DNA of 64,000 nucleotides from Tridacna crocea (Eukaryota; Mollusca; Bivalvia; Cardiida; Cardiidae): the NCBI GenBank assembly GCA_943736015.1, contig OX031059.1, forward strand, positions 53,021,159-53,085,158, given 5' to 3'. The position numbers and the translations under genes were made by a program. Below the pieces are notes generated by a model. That model had not been told where the DNA came from and did no database searches. It saw nothing but the letters and a program-made list of their open reading frames with translations. The first letter of the stretch is position 1. Every line of letters starts with the position of its first letter. This document shows positions 11,331-23,527 of the stretch, in pieces.

Positions 11331-12820
11331 TGGCTCAGATTATGTGGTTTGAAATTTTGTAGAGGTTAGAAAATTATAACAGAAAAAGAAAAGAAATATT
11401 GATGTCTTGTTTTCTTACAGTGTTTTCATGAGCCCTTTTACACAAGACTCACAAGACACTGGAATTATTGTCTGTTAAAGGGTTAAACAAAGGAAAATCC
11501 TCGAATTCTCCCAATTTAACTTTGTATGACACAAAATTCATGGGTCAAATACAGGTCATGTTTGGATAAACCATAAGGCATTCCAGATACTGATTATATA
11601 TCTGTAACAGTTCTACTAAATAGCCTTCCAAGGCTGGGATTGAACAGAGAATCTTCAGGTCCTAAGTCAGATGGTCGACCATATTGCTACAAAAGCTAGC
11701 TCTATAGCAAGACGGTATAAGTATCCTCTTATACAAACATAATTAACATCAATCTGTGGGATGGATCAGTATACAACATATCCATGTCTAGTCATGGCAT
11801 CTGAAGACTGGATCTTTAGAAAATTTTGATTAGAGTTTATTTTAACACTTAAAAGTGTAAATACCAAACACTCTTTGTTAATAATCCTGAAGGAAACAGG
11901 CAACTGAAAGCATTATGAGAAAAACACAAAATTCTGATAAGCAGTATTTTAAGGAAATAGGCAATTCAAAGCTTTATAGGACAAAGACAGAATTCTGGTC
12001 AGCAATATTTTTAAGTATTTTCTCCTGTTCCAATAGTGTTTTCAGTTATATGAGTGAACTTCAGTTCATGTACAGGTATCATTTTCTGTTGTCTGCAGAT
12101 GCATTTGACTCTTTCCGTATTATAGGCAACACCAGAAGCTTTGATTGACAGTGTGGATCAAGATCTGACTGCACAGAACATGCAGTCTGATCTCTGATCT
12201 CCACTGTTCCCTGCTTCATTGCAGATTCATGACCGAATTGTTTCTTGATTTTGCAGAAGAAATGTATTTTTAGCCTTTGAGACGATGCAATTAATTTGTT
12301 CAGTAGTGAAAGAGTTAAAGTGCCTAAAACTTGTCATATGGGACAGTAATGAGCAATGAAATGGCATCAATTCGATTACCATATTTGATTAAAAAACAAG
12401 AAGTAATTATGCATAGATGGTTGATGTAGACTAATGTGAACAATCTTACAAAAATTAACTCCCATTTACATGTGGATTTGGGGTCCTGCACTGCTCACCA
12501 GTAAAGTGTAGGACTTGTTACCTGATGGCCCAGCCTCCCCGGATGCACGATGTTTTTCTGCAAGGCTGTCCTTAGGCAAGACAATGCAGAGCCCTAGCCT
12601 AGTACATGTACTACTTAAACCCAGACATACAGAAATAAGCTAGCTGTAGCGGTCATACGACTGAAATAATGTTGAAAGTGACAGTAAACATCATTCAATT
12701 ACTCAAATCTAACATTAGCCTGCAAGGTTAACCTTCATCTTACATTTCTGTCAGCCTCACAAAATGTAGCTGTTAAGTTTTTGTAAACATTGGTAGACCA
12801 AAAGATTTTCAGTTTTCATT
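11331..12820. other. Intergenic, mostly featureless
   Basis: The only item I can name is a copy of the 'gatcaagatctgactgcacag' hairpin repeat (family C) at about 12145-12210. No plausible exon is seen. Confidence 0.4.
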
Positions 12821-12825
12821 CTTAG

Positions 12826-13052
12826 TTAACTCTTTATCACACAATCCCGAGTAAACAACTGTGTGAAAAAAGCCCTTTAAAAACATTGTGGGAAATGGAG
12901 AATATGCTGGTAACCAGTATTTTCTCCTTTTCCCACAAAGTTTTCTACCCTATTGAAGACATATTCCATCATTTGAGCGACATTAGAATTGTCGTCTGCA
13001 AATGCTTTCAGTTTGGACATGTCCAAAATTTCATTGTGTGCTAAAGAGTTAA
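12826..13052. mobile_element. piggyBac-like MITE, family A
   Basis: The element is bounded by TTAA at both ends, with inverted termini TTAACTCTTTATCACACAA and TTGTGTGCTAAAGAGTTAA. The centre is a hairpin of ggagaatatgctggtaaccag and its complement. TTAA targets and CCCTTT/CTCTTT termini are the piggyBac signature; no transposase is present. Confidence 0.75.
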
Positions 13053-13721
13053 GTCATTATCCCCGATCGCATAACACCGTTAAGAATACAAGGTAAGTGT
13101 GGCCATATTATCCCATTTTGAAGGATATTTAGAAAAAACGTTTGAAAAAACTTATCCAACTGGCTGAGGTTTGTTTTTTTTTTTGTTTGAGACATTGCTT
13201 TAAATCAGATTGAATATATTAAAAGCTCAGCCAAGGGTTTGTAAACATGTGAGCTTATATAAATACACTAGACAATCTCTATCTTTCTTTTCTATAGCAT
13301 TTTAAGCATTTTTAAATTCATCATTATTCATCATTATGCAAGACTCTTTTAAAAGATTGAAACTTCTGTACTCAGACATTAAGGTTTTGATTTTTACAAT
13401 AGTATTTTACAATTCTAGCCTAAGCACAACAATTTCTAAACTTTTATATGGTTGGTATAATCATATAGACTGCAAACAAATCAAATCTAAAATAGTGTGC
13501 CTATAAGAATGGAATTTTACTGCGTTAGGCAGTCTAATCTTACTCTAACAGTACACCTGTTATATAGTATAAAGACTGTCCCCATTCTGAGATATACAGA
13601 ATGCATTGTTTTGAAACTATTATTATCAATCGGTGTTTTATGGCGCATCGACAGCTGTGGTCATTTAGCGCGCATGAAGGTAATATTAAGAAATAGCAAA
13701 ATAAAATGTTAATTTGAAAGT

Positions 13722-14991
13722 CTATATTTTATCATAAAAATCTATCTCTTTTAGGTAGGCTAAAATGTTATTCTGTTTTACATGTAAAAGTAAATTTTGC
13801 AAACTATCAACACTAAAATGTTTTGAACGTATACGGTCGAATTTTTTACAGTTTAATAAAACATGTTTTACAGTTAAATCTTCATGACAGTGTATACATT
13901 GTGGTGCTCTCTCATTATTTAAAAGATGCACATGTGAAAACCTTGAGTGTCCCACACGACATCTTGTTAAAATTACTTGACTTTTTCGGTTACAATAAAA
14001 TTCATATTTATCATTAAAATTTGGCTTGATCGCTAAAAGCTTGTTGTTAAAACATTGTTGCCATTTCATTTGACATTCTGACTTTATAAATTCATTTATT
14101 TGTTGTTTTTTATATGCATAAGGAATTTTTATGTTGACTATGTTCATATTTACAGCATCCTTTGCTTCCTGATAAGCTATTTCATTACCTTTTATATTAA
14201 CGTGGCTGCGTACCCAGCAGAATATTGTTGTCTTTGATCTACATAAATAAACATATTTTCTGAAAAATTGTTGAATCAATGGATTTGGGTTATCAGGATG
14301 TTTTAAAGGATGTAAAACTGACACTGAGTCAGAAATAATATGAACTTCTTGTTATTATTGTTTTGTATTGAACAGAGAGCAATGTTTAAAGCTACAGCTT
14401 CTGCTGAAAATATATAGCTATAATCTGGTAATCTTAATTTGACAGTTTCTTGTTTATGTATTGAAGCGCAACCAACTTTGCTATTTGTTTCGAACCATCA
14501 GTATAGATTGAAATGCAATCTTTATACTGTGATTTGATTTCTAAATAATTATTTTGATAAAATAATGGATTTGTAACGGATTTCTTATTTACGTTGAGAT
14601 CAAAAATAATATTTGGTGGATCTATGGTCCACGGCTTTTTCACAGGGAGTTTAAAAGGCTTAATATTCGTTATATTTATGTTTGATTCATTAACTAAAGG
14701 TTCAACTCGTAGACCAAGCGGTTTGATAAAATTAGGTTTATTTTGAAAGAGTATTTTGTTTGGTGGATTGAAAATGTCATTGAAAACAGGATTCATTGTA
14801 TTTGAAGCTAGTTTAGTTACGTACTGTAAGGATAGTTTTTTCCTTCTATCATGTAAGGATGGCTCCTGGGCCTCTGAATACAAACTTGTGACAGGTGACG
14901 TACGGAAAGCTACTTAAGCTAACCGAAGACCCTGATGATGAATAGTGTCCAACTTTTTTAGATAGCTTTTACGTGCAGAGTCATATATAAT
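13722..14991 (-). pseudogene. LINE ORF2, C-terminal part: end of RT, RNase H and zinc-binding tail
   Basis: From 14991 downward the minus strand continues the RT thumb (SARKSYLKKLDTIHHQGLR), then a linker and RNase H (SIYTDGSK near 14520-14540, WVRSHVNIKGNEIAYQEAKD near 14170-14220). A C-terminal CxxC...H...C region follows (CIHCHEDLTVKHVLLNCKKF near 13830-13900). Frames break at about 14330-14440 and elsewhere. RNase H presence fits I-like LINE clades better than classical Jockey; clade placement needs a tree. Confidence 0.85.
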
Positions 14992-14993
14992 AT

Positions 14994-15269
14994 TCCGGGT
15001 TAATCGTTAAAGATTAAGCCAGTGTATTCAACACAGGGACCAATATATTATTTATCGAGCGACTGAACACGAGGGTTTGTTTGTTTACTCTGTACCAGTG
15101 GCGCGAAAAATTTTGTTTACTACCTCACGTGAACCTGCTTCCATATATATAAGCAGGGGTAAAGCCCTCCAAAGCCCTTTCTAGAAGCGACTTTGACAGA
15201 GGTAACATAGATAAGTCTACGAGTACAAAGAACAAAGAATTGGTGCGCCAAGTGGCTAAAAAAATCGAA
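14994..15269 (+). repeat. Ngaro split direct repeat A1 (likely promoter and leader)
   Basis: It runs from cgggttaatcgttaaagatt to ggctaaaaaaatcg and repeats at 20447-20704. It contains catatatataagcagg (TATA-like, about 15142) upstream of the gag ATG at 15304. Confidence 0.85.
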
Positions 15270-15303
15270 AAGAGACGTAGAAACGTAATCCAGCTTCATC
15301 GTT

Positions 15304-16075
15304 ATGGCTCCGAAGAGAGGTCATGAAACAAAACAAACAAGGAAAAAAAAAACGAAGAAAGATGCGTCCACCGAAGGTGCAATGGTTGGCACTAATGAGC
15401 CGGTCCTAGAGCAGGTAAAGGAGATACAGCCGGAATTAGACACGGAGACGATCCCTACAGAAATAGGTAATACCGAAGTTAGTCTTACTTTTGGGACACA
15501 AATGAACATGCATGTTTCGCAAAGCATCAAGAAGAGAATTTGTAGTAATGAATACATTGAGTTGGCCTCCTTGTGTCAATCCAACAGCAAAGAAAAACAA
15601 CAAAAGATTCAACTCCTCAACGGCGAATTTGTCGTCTCAAAAGAGGTATTAATGCAAAACATTGAACAAAGCGAGAAATGGTCGGATGCGTTTCTGATCT
15701 ACATTTCTATATACATGTATCTACAAGAGCATCCAAAAACTATACAAAGCTTACCACAGTACTTTCATAACATACGCCTGGCTGCGCAAAGATTCCGGGG
15801 CTGGTCGAACTATGACAAACAATTTAGACTAAAAAGGGCTTGTCGACCAAGCGTTGGCTGGGATTCGGTCGATCCTGAACTGTGGATGTTATTCATGCGC
15901 CCTCGCATATATCTCGAAGAACAATTTAGAACAAACCAAGGCAAATATATTCGCTTTAAGAATAAAGGCTATTGTTAAGAGAGGTCTTGCAAGTATACCC
16001 ATAAATGCATTAAATGCAATGGTCCTTATTCGGCTGCTAATTGTTTGGCCTTTGGTCAAATAAGTCCGCGATCTC
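15304..16075 (+). pseudogene. Ngaro gag-like ORF
   Basis: The ORF begins with an ATG and a very basic N terminus (MAPKRGHETKQTRKKKTKKD) and is open for 224 aa to a TAA at 15976. A CxxxxHxCxxC zinc-finger-like stretch (CKYTHKCIKC, then NC) lies just beyond in another frame (15990-16050), so a frameshift or stop has separated it. DIRS-order gags commonly end in such a finger. Confidence 0.75.
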
Positions 16076-16416
16076 AGCCCTTCACCGCTGGGAATGGTTT
16101 TGCTGTTACAAACTAATCTCAAAATTTCCAAAGTTCGAAAATGAATACCTACTCACCACGTTTCAGGGCACAGGCCCCAAGAAACTCATTCAGACCAGCT
16201 GCTCCTGGAAGGTTTATGGGACCTCGCCAAAACACCAACTAAGGTACAGGAATTATAAGGCTACATAAAGAGTTACCCGCGCACAGAGGATGCTAAATTC
16301 ATTTTAGACGGTTTCCGCAATGGTTTCAAGCTTCAATATAAGTGGCCAAGTGTTAGTGTAATATCTAACAATCTAAAATCTGAACATGATCACCCAGATG
16401 TTCTATCAAGTAAATC

Positions 16417-17181
16417 ATGGGAAGAAAATACCAAAGGCATATAATTGGACCTTTTAAAGAGGTTCCAATATCAAACCTACGTGCGAACCCGGTCGGACTT
16501 ATTCCGACGAGAACAGGGGGTTGGCGCTTGATCACACACCTATCACACCCTTCTGGTCGAAGCGTAAATGATTATATCGATCAATGTTTCAGTCACGTCA
16601 GTTATTCTCAGTTTGACAACGCTGTTAACATTGTAAAAGGCTTAGGAAAACACGCACGAATGGCTAAGGCCGATATCAAGTCTGCCTTTAATCTTTGCCC
16701 GGTGTGGCCAGGTGATTTCGACCTATTAGGCATAAAAACGGAAGAAGGATACTGGATTCAGAAGACAATCCCTATGGGAGCGTCTTGCTCATGCTTTATC
16801 TTCGAAAAGTTTGCTACATTTTTACATTGGATAATGAAAAAAGAATCATCTTCAAACAATGTCGATCACCTACTTGACGATTTCTTTATGGCAGATTCGG
16901 GGTACAATGAATGTTTCGTTCTCAGGGAAATATTTTTGAAGGTTTGCGCGAAATTGGGAATTTCTTTAAGTAATGAAAAATGTGTCGGGCCGGTCGTATG
17001 TATTACATATTTAGATCTGGACATCGATTCCGGGTCACAGGATATTAAGATTCCCATGGACAAAATAACACGTTCTAAGAAACTACGCCTAAAACAATTA
17101 CAAAGTCTCACAGACTTGCTGAATTTCTTGTCAAAAGCAATACCGGCCGGTAGAACGTTTACTAGGCGTCTGAACGATTAA
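16417..17181 (+). pseudogene. Ngaro reverse transcriptase
   Basis: The frame is open for 254 aa. RT blocks: NLRANPVGLIPTRTGGWRLI, the AKADIKSAFNLCPV aspartate block, PMGASCSCFIFEKFA, HLLDDFFM (the xxDD active site), and LGISLSNEKCVGP. These spacings and words are of the DIRS/Ngaro RT type rather than LINE type. The upstream N-terminal part (about 16100-16416) is frameshifted. Confidence 0.88.
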
Positions 17182-17289
17182 TTCTCAATGTCAAAAGAAA
17201 AAAAACGCAACCATCACGTCAGAATTACAAAGTCCATGAAGGCATATGCTGAGATTTGGGTTTATTTCCAGCACTATTTTAACGGTGTT

Positions 17290-17850
17290 ACTTCGTAAAA
17301 CGAGCACAGCTGGTCAAAAAAGATATCGATCTCAATTTATACACTGATGCGTCAGGTAATCAATCTTTGGGTTGTGGGTACTATTTCGACTGCCAGTGGT
17401 CCGCTTTGCAATGGCCATCGTATGGGACAGTCAAATTTTTGGGGATATTACCTTTAAATAAATGGTACCCATTCTATTAGCTTTCACTATTTGGGGTGAA
17501 AAGATGAAAAACAAGAAAATAATTCTTCCTTCAGATAATAAAGCTGTAGTAGAGATTCTCAACAAAAAATCGTCTAAAAATGTAAAGGTCCTGCATTTGA
17601 TTAGACAATTTGTGCTTATCTTGATGGAAAATAATATGTAAGTAAGAGCTGTCCATATTGATGATAAAAATAACGATATCGCTGATGGCTTGTGTCGTTT
17701 TCAGTGGGCCAAAGCGAAGCGTCTATTACCCCAAACTGCAAACAGCTCTCCCTGTGCAATTCCAGTCGACTTTCTGCAGATCATCGATCCGAAATCAACA
17801 AACTATTGAACGCATTGTAGTCCAGCAACACGAAAAAAGCTTATGACCGT
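17290..17850 (+). pseudogene. Ngaro RNase H remnant
   Basis: In two frames I read TDASGNQSLGCGYYFDCQWS (17340-17400) and later LPSDNKAVVEILNKKSSKNV and HIDDKNNDIADGLCRFQ (17525-17705), the start and end of a DIRS-type RNase H. In-frame stops separate them. Confidence 0.7.
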
Positions 17851-18671
17851 AGTCAAAATATGTTTGAAGAGTTTCTGTCTGAACAAAGAATCCACGATGG
17901 CTGGCCTCCGTCAGCTGATATTCTGGCCAGATTCATACAACACTTGTCTCTAAAAGGCTATTCCTTTTAAACAGTGACAAGTCAAATATCAGCCATATGC
18001 TATAAAACAAAATAGAAGGTCTGGTCGATAACACAAAACGATTTATCATCAATCGTATGCTCGAGGGTCTCCGCAGATCCAGACCATCTCTTAACAACAG
18101 GGAGCCTATAACGGAAGGGGCGCTTCATAAAATCATGAGCGAATTGCCGTTCATATGTAGGTCACAATTCGAAACGGTTTTATTTTCTGCTGCCTTTGCT
18201 CTAGCTTATCTAGCATTGCTCAGGATGAGTGAATTCACTTTGTCAAACAAACAAGCTAAAAATACTGTGCTTCAGTATAATGACATAATAGCAGGGAAAG
18301 ATATGTTTAGAATCTGTCTTCGGACATCATAAACTGACCAAAGGGGCAAAGGTAACCATGTCGATATTCCGATAAATGACCAAAATAGAATTTGCTTTAA
18401 CAAGATTCTAAATTACCTGAAATATCGTGCCGACTGTCCTGGTCCCCTGTTTTGTCATCGTGACGAATCCCCTTTGACGGCTTATCAGTTTAATGCGGTA
18501 CTGAGAAAGGCCACGAAATTAGCTGGTCTTGATAATAAGTATAAAATCTTTAAATCACATTCATTCCTTATTGGGGGAGCTACAGATTTGTATAAAGGTG
18601 GCATGGATGTGAACTCTTTAAAAGCAAGGGGAAGATTGAGATCTTCAGCTTATAAATCATATATTCGCTGA
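17830..18671 (+). pseudogene. Ngaro tyrosine recombinase (YR), mutated
   Basis: An N-terminal arm-binding stretch (FEEFLSEQRIHDGWPPSADI) begins near 17860. LAYLALLRMSEFTLS (18205-18240) contains the first catalytic Arg, and the terminal SSAYKSYIR has the nucleophile Tyr. The HxxR box reads HSFLIGG (18559-18580), with Leu where the second catalytic Arg is expected. There are several stops and frameshifts. The Leu together with the breaks indicates loss of function. Confidence 0.82.
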
Positions 18672-18699
18672 GCTAAAATAACTATGAAAAGAGGCTTGT

Positions 18700-19160
18700 A
18701 AATAGACATACGATAATACCAGCAACAACACAGGCTTGTTAGGCATTGAGATTATCACTTTTCATGGTCAACAAGGATAGTGTGATATATTAGTGATACT
18801 TAAAGCATTTAAGACAAAGATAAATGATAATACAATAAGGTTTATAAGAAATATTGTGTTAAAGTTATAAGGATGATGAAGTATAATGTGATAAGGTTAT
18901 AGGGATCATGATGTATTATTTGATAGTGTTACAAGGATGAAGTATAATGTGATGATATTATAAGGATAATGAAGTATAGTGTGATTATCATATAAAGATA
19001 ACGAAATATAAGGTAATTATGTAATGCAGTTGATAAGTATAAGGTTGGTTTGGTTCTTCTTGTTGTCTTTTAAGTTAAAAGTTATAGTGATAATCATTTG
19101 GCTGTCAAAAAATTTGATAAGGTATAAGGAGGATCTGCCAAAAAGGCTTATGGTGAAGGC
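18700..19160 (+). repeat. Degenerate tandem 'aaggatgatgaagtataatgtgat' tract inside Ngaro
   Basis: Words such as tataaggat(g/a)atgaagtata and tgtgataaggtta recur about every 40-50 bp between the recombinase and SGNH ORFs. Confidence 0.5.
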
Positions 19161-19499
19161 CGTGCGATCCAACATTGGCTTCAAAACTAATTCAACAAGC
19201 GTGGAATGAGACAGTTGTCGGATTATTATCACACTCAATCAGCCCTATAAGTCATACAACTGTCAAAATGTGTGTTTTCTCGAGAGAGAGAGAGATAAGC
19301 CTTTTTTCTCGTTTCATTTCAAACAGGTTAATACATAACAGTAGCTTCATGACCTGGAAAACAAGCAAATAATAGTAAGAATGATGAATAAACGTCCAGG
19401 ACTGTCATTTCATTTGAATTAATTCTCTGTGTAAGGTCTGCGTATGCATTACCAGCATTTTTATAAATATCACGGACTAATGTTTAATCTGAATTACAG

Positions 19500-20060
19500 A
19501 TCTAAGAGCAAAGGCCTGGATTATTGGCTCTTCTTTAATTATAGGAGCCTATCGAAGGAGTCTGTCTCGACCCGATGGACCGCATATTGGCTTACAGAAC
19601 GCTAATATTTAGGTAGTATGGGAATATTTAGGAGGAATGAGGTTCTCTCAAGTTCTTGTTTCGGTGAGATATTTGCTAAATTTTCATCAGCCACCACAGC
19701 TTTTGATCATACACCGCGGAGGAAACGATATCGGAACAAAACCGACGGTTGAGCTTATTTGGGAGATAAAAAATTGTCACGCAAAAATCAAGGCATTGTT
19801 ACCTGAACAATTAAAATTGCCCTGGTCCCAAATTCTACTTAGGATGAACTGACGTTATATAAATGACAACAAAATAGCTAACAGGTCTAGGAAAAGAATC
19901 AATAGTTGTATTAGAACTTACTTCATTAAATATAACGGATATGCAATAAAATATCCTGATATTGATGAGCAGTTACACTTTTTTTTCAGTTAGACGGTAC
20001 CCATCTGTCAAATTTAGGCTATGACTTAATGCTGAATACGCTGTCTTGGGCTATTTATAA
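19500..20060 (+). pseudogene. Ngaro SGNH-hydrolase-like ORF
   Basis: Block I (GSS within IGSSLI-like text near 19530), block III (IHRGGNDIGTKP at 19705-19745) and block V (LDGTHLSNLGYDLML near 19993-20035) are all readable, in different frames. Ngaro elements in several animals carry an SGNH hydrolase downstream of the recombinase; its role in their life cycle is not settled. Confidence 0.72.
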
Positions 20061-20184
20061 TTTCGTTCATAACTATGATCATGCTGTAATATTTCCTAAC
20101 TGACTGTGGCTGGTGTCCTAAAGTCATGCATGATGGACTGGTGTGTGGCGGCCGGTTCCATCAGTACGCTGTGCTTCCTTCCTG

Positions 20185-20446
20185 AGCCTTTGGCGTAGAT
20201 TGATCATGCTCGGAGTTTGCGACCGATGCCGGGGCAAACTAATTTTAATAATCAACTGAAGATATGGATATTGATTAAGCTCGTTTTTGCGACCGTTAAC
20301 GGAGCAGTATAAGACAAATTTCATAATTTGAATTTCTGAAATATATAAATGTACACCAGCCATGGCCAGTTCCGCCAAAATTAAATTTGAGCAAAGTAAT
20401 ATTTCTATTTGTTTTTTTTTTATCTTCCCTGTTGTTGAATAACATT
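20185..20446 (+). repeat. Ngaro split direct repeat B1
   Basis: It contains ctcggagtttgcgaccgatg and ends cttccctgttgttgaataac. It repeats at 20850-21108 with over 90% identity by eye and abuts A2 directly. Confidence 0.85.
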
Positions 20447-20704
20447 CCAGGTTAATCGTTAAAGATTAAGCCAGTTTATTCAACACAGGGACACGACTGA
20501 ACGCGAGAGGTTTGTGTGTTTACTCTGTATCAGTGGCGCGAAAATTTTGTTTACTACCTCACGTGAACCTGCTTCCAGCGTACTATATAAGCGGGTGTAA
20601 AGCCCTCCAAAGCCCGTTCTAGAAGCGACTTTGACAGAGGTAACATAGCTAAGTCTACGTATACAAAGAACAAAGAATTGGCGCGCAAAATGGCTAAAAA
20701 AATC
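20447..20704 (+). repeat. Ngaro split direct repeat A2
   Basis: Second copy of the A repeat (attccaggttaatcgttaaag ... ggctaaaaaaatc). It carries an independent ctatataagcgg TATA-like word. Confidence 0.85.
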
Positions 20705-20849
20705 CCCCCATCCTCAGCCCTTTTGCTGTCGGAGTTTATTTCTCGTTACAGATAATATGTTGTTTCACCAAACCTTACACACCGTCATGGCTGGATTTAA
20801 CTGTATTTGAAAAAGAGGACATTCGAAGATGGTACATTCCAACCCTTCA

Positions 20850-21108
20850 TGCGTAGATTCGTCATGCTCGGAGTTTGCGACCGATGCCGGGGCAAACTAA
20901 TTTTAATAATCAACTGAAGATATGGATATTGATTAAGCTCGTTTTTGCGACCATTAACGGAGCAGTTTAAGACAAATTTCATAATTTGAATTTCTGAAAT
21001 ATATCAATGTAACTATATTAGTACACCAGACATGGCCAGTTCCGCCAAAATTAAATTTTAGCAAAGTAATATTTCTACTTGTTCTTATCTTCCCTGTTGT
21101 TAAATAAT
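20850..21108 (+). repeat. Ngaro split direct repeat B2 (right terminus)
   Basis: Second copy of B, ending gttaaataat, after which the LINE resumes at acatccat. Confidence 0.85.
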
Positions 21109-22700
21109 ACATCCATAATCTAGCTTTGAGCGTATTAAAGATCTATATATAGATTTAAAAGAGTTTTCTCATCTCCTCCCCATTCAGAGTGGGAAAGTAC
21201 TTTTAAAACCTCTAAAGCTTTTTGACATTTCAGTTTCAAGGTATTATTATGTGGAATAAAAGAAAGATTTTTGTCAAAGATTACTGCTAAAAATTTTGCT
21301 TGGTCTACTATTGGAATTGGACTGTTATAGATTTTCAATGATGGATCCAAGTGCAATCTGCGTTCTTGGCAGAAGTGTACACAGTTTGTCCTTGTCTTGG
21401 AAAATTTGAAACCATTTTCTATAGTCCATTTCTCAATTTTATCTAAATTATTTTGAGGCTTAGTTTCAACTGTTTTCATATCTTTGGACCTGTAAAATAT
21501 CAAATAAAATCATCCACATAATTATAAGGAACAGTTCACATCGTCATCTAAACATTTTACAATATTGTTAATCTTGATGTTGAACAGAGTAGGTGAGAGG
21601 ATACTTCCTTGAGGAACTGTTCTTGTTCGTAGTCATCAGAAAAAGATTGGCCAACCTTAACTTTGAAATATCTATTTGATAAAAAGTTTGAAATAAAATT
21701 TAGTAGATTTCCCTAAATCCAATTTTATGAATATCTTTTAAGATGCCATGTTTCCACGTGGTGTTATAAGCTTTTTCTAAATCAAAAGATACGGCAACTA
21801 CATGTTGTTTCTTTACAAAAGCATTTTTGATAAAAGATTCTAATTGTACTAATTGATCTGTGGTACTTCTGTTTTTGGATTCGAGGTAAAAATTAAGTCT
21901 GTTGTTAATCATTCTCTCCATGGTCTTACATATACAACTGGTTAAAGCTATGGGTCTATAATTTGTTAGATTTGTATGATCTTTATTTGGCTTAGGAATT
22001 TGAATGATTGTAGCTTTGGACCAACTTTTCGGGAAGGTGCCTTTTTCCCATATAACGTTAAAAATGTCTCACAGAGTTTCTAATCAAATATGAGTTAAAT
22101 GTTTTAAAAGTTGATAGTGTACTTCGCCTGCACCTGCAGCAGAATCGTGAACATTTTTTAGAGAATTTTCAAGTTCGACTGTCTGAAAGGTTTATGTAAG
22201 TTGTAGTTTTCATTTGTATCTGTTTCAAAATTAAGATCTTCTATTTCTGCTTCCTGCTTATGTTTTTTAAACTGCAGTTTATAATTTGCAGAAGAAGGGT
22301 TTGTTTTGAAAGTTTTACCCAGGATGTTAGCAATTTCTTCTTTACTTTCATAGTTTTTGTCATCTACTTTGATATGTGAGTGTTTCATGGTTTGATTCTT
22401 TCCATTTATTTTCCTTAACATATTCCAAATGGTTGTCATGGGATTCCAGCATTACGTTTAGAAATGAAATCTTTCCAAGAAGATCGTTTTGCTTTTTTAA
22501 TAGTACGTCGAGCCTTAGCTCTCATAATTTTGCAAACATTTAAGTTTGTTTTTGTTGGATATTGTTTGAAACGTTTTAAACTATCTTTGCGTTTTTTTAA
22601 TAGCTTCTTTATAATCATCATTAAACCATGATTTTTTACTTCTTTGCAGTATATGTTGAAATCTTTAGGATGCACTGATTTGATATATCAATTAAAGTTT
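21109..22700 (-). pseudogene. LINE ORF2, reverse transcriptase domain (broken)
   Basis: RT blocks are visible in several frames: NYRPIALTSCICKTMERMI near 21900-21960, AVSFDLEKAYNTTWKHGIL near 21735-21795, NYVDDF (the YxDD active site) near 21505-21525, and KTRTNCVHFCQERRLHLDP near 21345-21405. A frameshift occurs just before IRSKLDYGCI (near 21110-21140). The polypeptide then continues beyond the Ngaro insertion at 14991. Confidence 0.88.
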
Positions 22701-23490
22701 CCGTAAAAGAAAGCATTGGATCTTCAGAATTTTCAAAATTGCCAGTCAGTAATTTTTCATGGCAAAGAATATTGAATTTTTCCCAGATAGCTCTTTTAAA
22801 ATTCCATTTTGGAATCTTCTCATCTTCTGTTATCTCACTTTCTTGTATAATGATAGGAAAATGGTCACTTCCATGAGAATCTTCACATACTTTCCATTCA
22901 TAATCAAGGTATAATGAAGGATGGCAAATTGAAAAATCTATTGCTGTAAAAGAACCTGATCCAGGGTGCAGTCATGCATGTTGATTGGAATTTAATAAAC
23001 ATAGATTATTCTCTGCAATGAAATCTTCAATTATTTTACCTCTGTCATTGGTATCTGTACAACCCCATAGTTGGCTTTGTCCATTAAAATCGCCACATAT
23101 GATGTAAGGTTGAGGTAGTTGTAGTAAATGATTTTCTAAATCATTCTGATCTATTCTTTTATTTGGTGGGATATATATAGAGCATATTGTTATAGTTTTA
23201 TTAAAAGATGCTTTTATTGCTATTGCTTGTAGATTTGTGTTTAAGTCTATCTTACGATGAGGTATCGTAGAATGTATTATGATAGAAGAACCACCAGACG
23301 CTCTTTGGCAATCATTATGTATGTAGTGATAGGATGAATAATTGCGAATTTCCAAGTTATCATTGGGGGTTATAAAAGTTTCTTGAAGACAACACATTTT
23401 TGGATTTGATAAAGATAAAAGAATTAGTAGTTCATTACAGTTGGCTTTTACAACTCTACAATTCCACTGTAAAATTGAGTTTTGACCCAT
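22700..23490 (-). pseudogene. LINE ORF2, APE-type endonuclease domain
   Basis: Minus-strand ORF 22972-23547 begins near MGQNSILQWNC and has the endonuclease signatures CCLQETFI, YIPPNKRIDQNDLE and IICGDFNGQSQLWG. The downstream SDHFPIII block (catalytic H) follows around 22860 in another frame. Only frameshifted remnants link it to the RT. Confidence 0.85.
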
Positions 23491-23527
23491 TATACTTGTA
23501 TATTGGGAGATTGAATTAACTGAAAAG

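Larger units (their letters stand above)
14992..21108 (+). mobile_element. Ngaro-like (DIRS-order) retroelement with SGNH ORF and split direct repeats
   Basis: The 6.1-kb insert encodes gag, RT, RNase H, tyrosine recombinase and an SGNH hydrolase. Its ends are split direct repeats in the order A1 (14994-15269), ORFs, B1 (20185-20446), A2 (20447-20704), B2 (20850-21108), the arrangement known for Ngaro elements. It has no target-site duplication, as expected for recombinase integration; the junction is ambiguous by about 5 nt (ataat). Stops and frameshifts in every ORF, and loss of a catalytic Arg in the recombinase, make it inactive. Exact edges come from the interrupted LINE frame. Confidence 0.9.
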
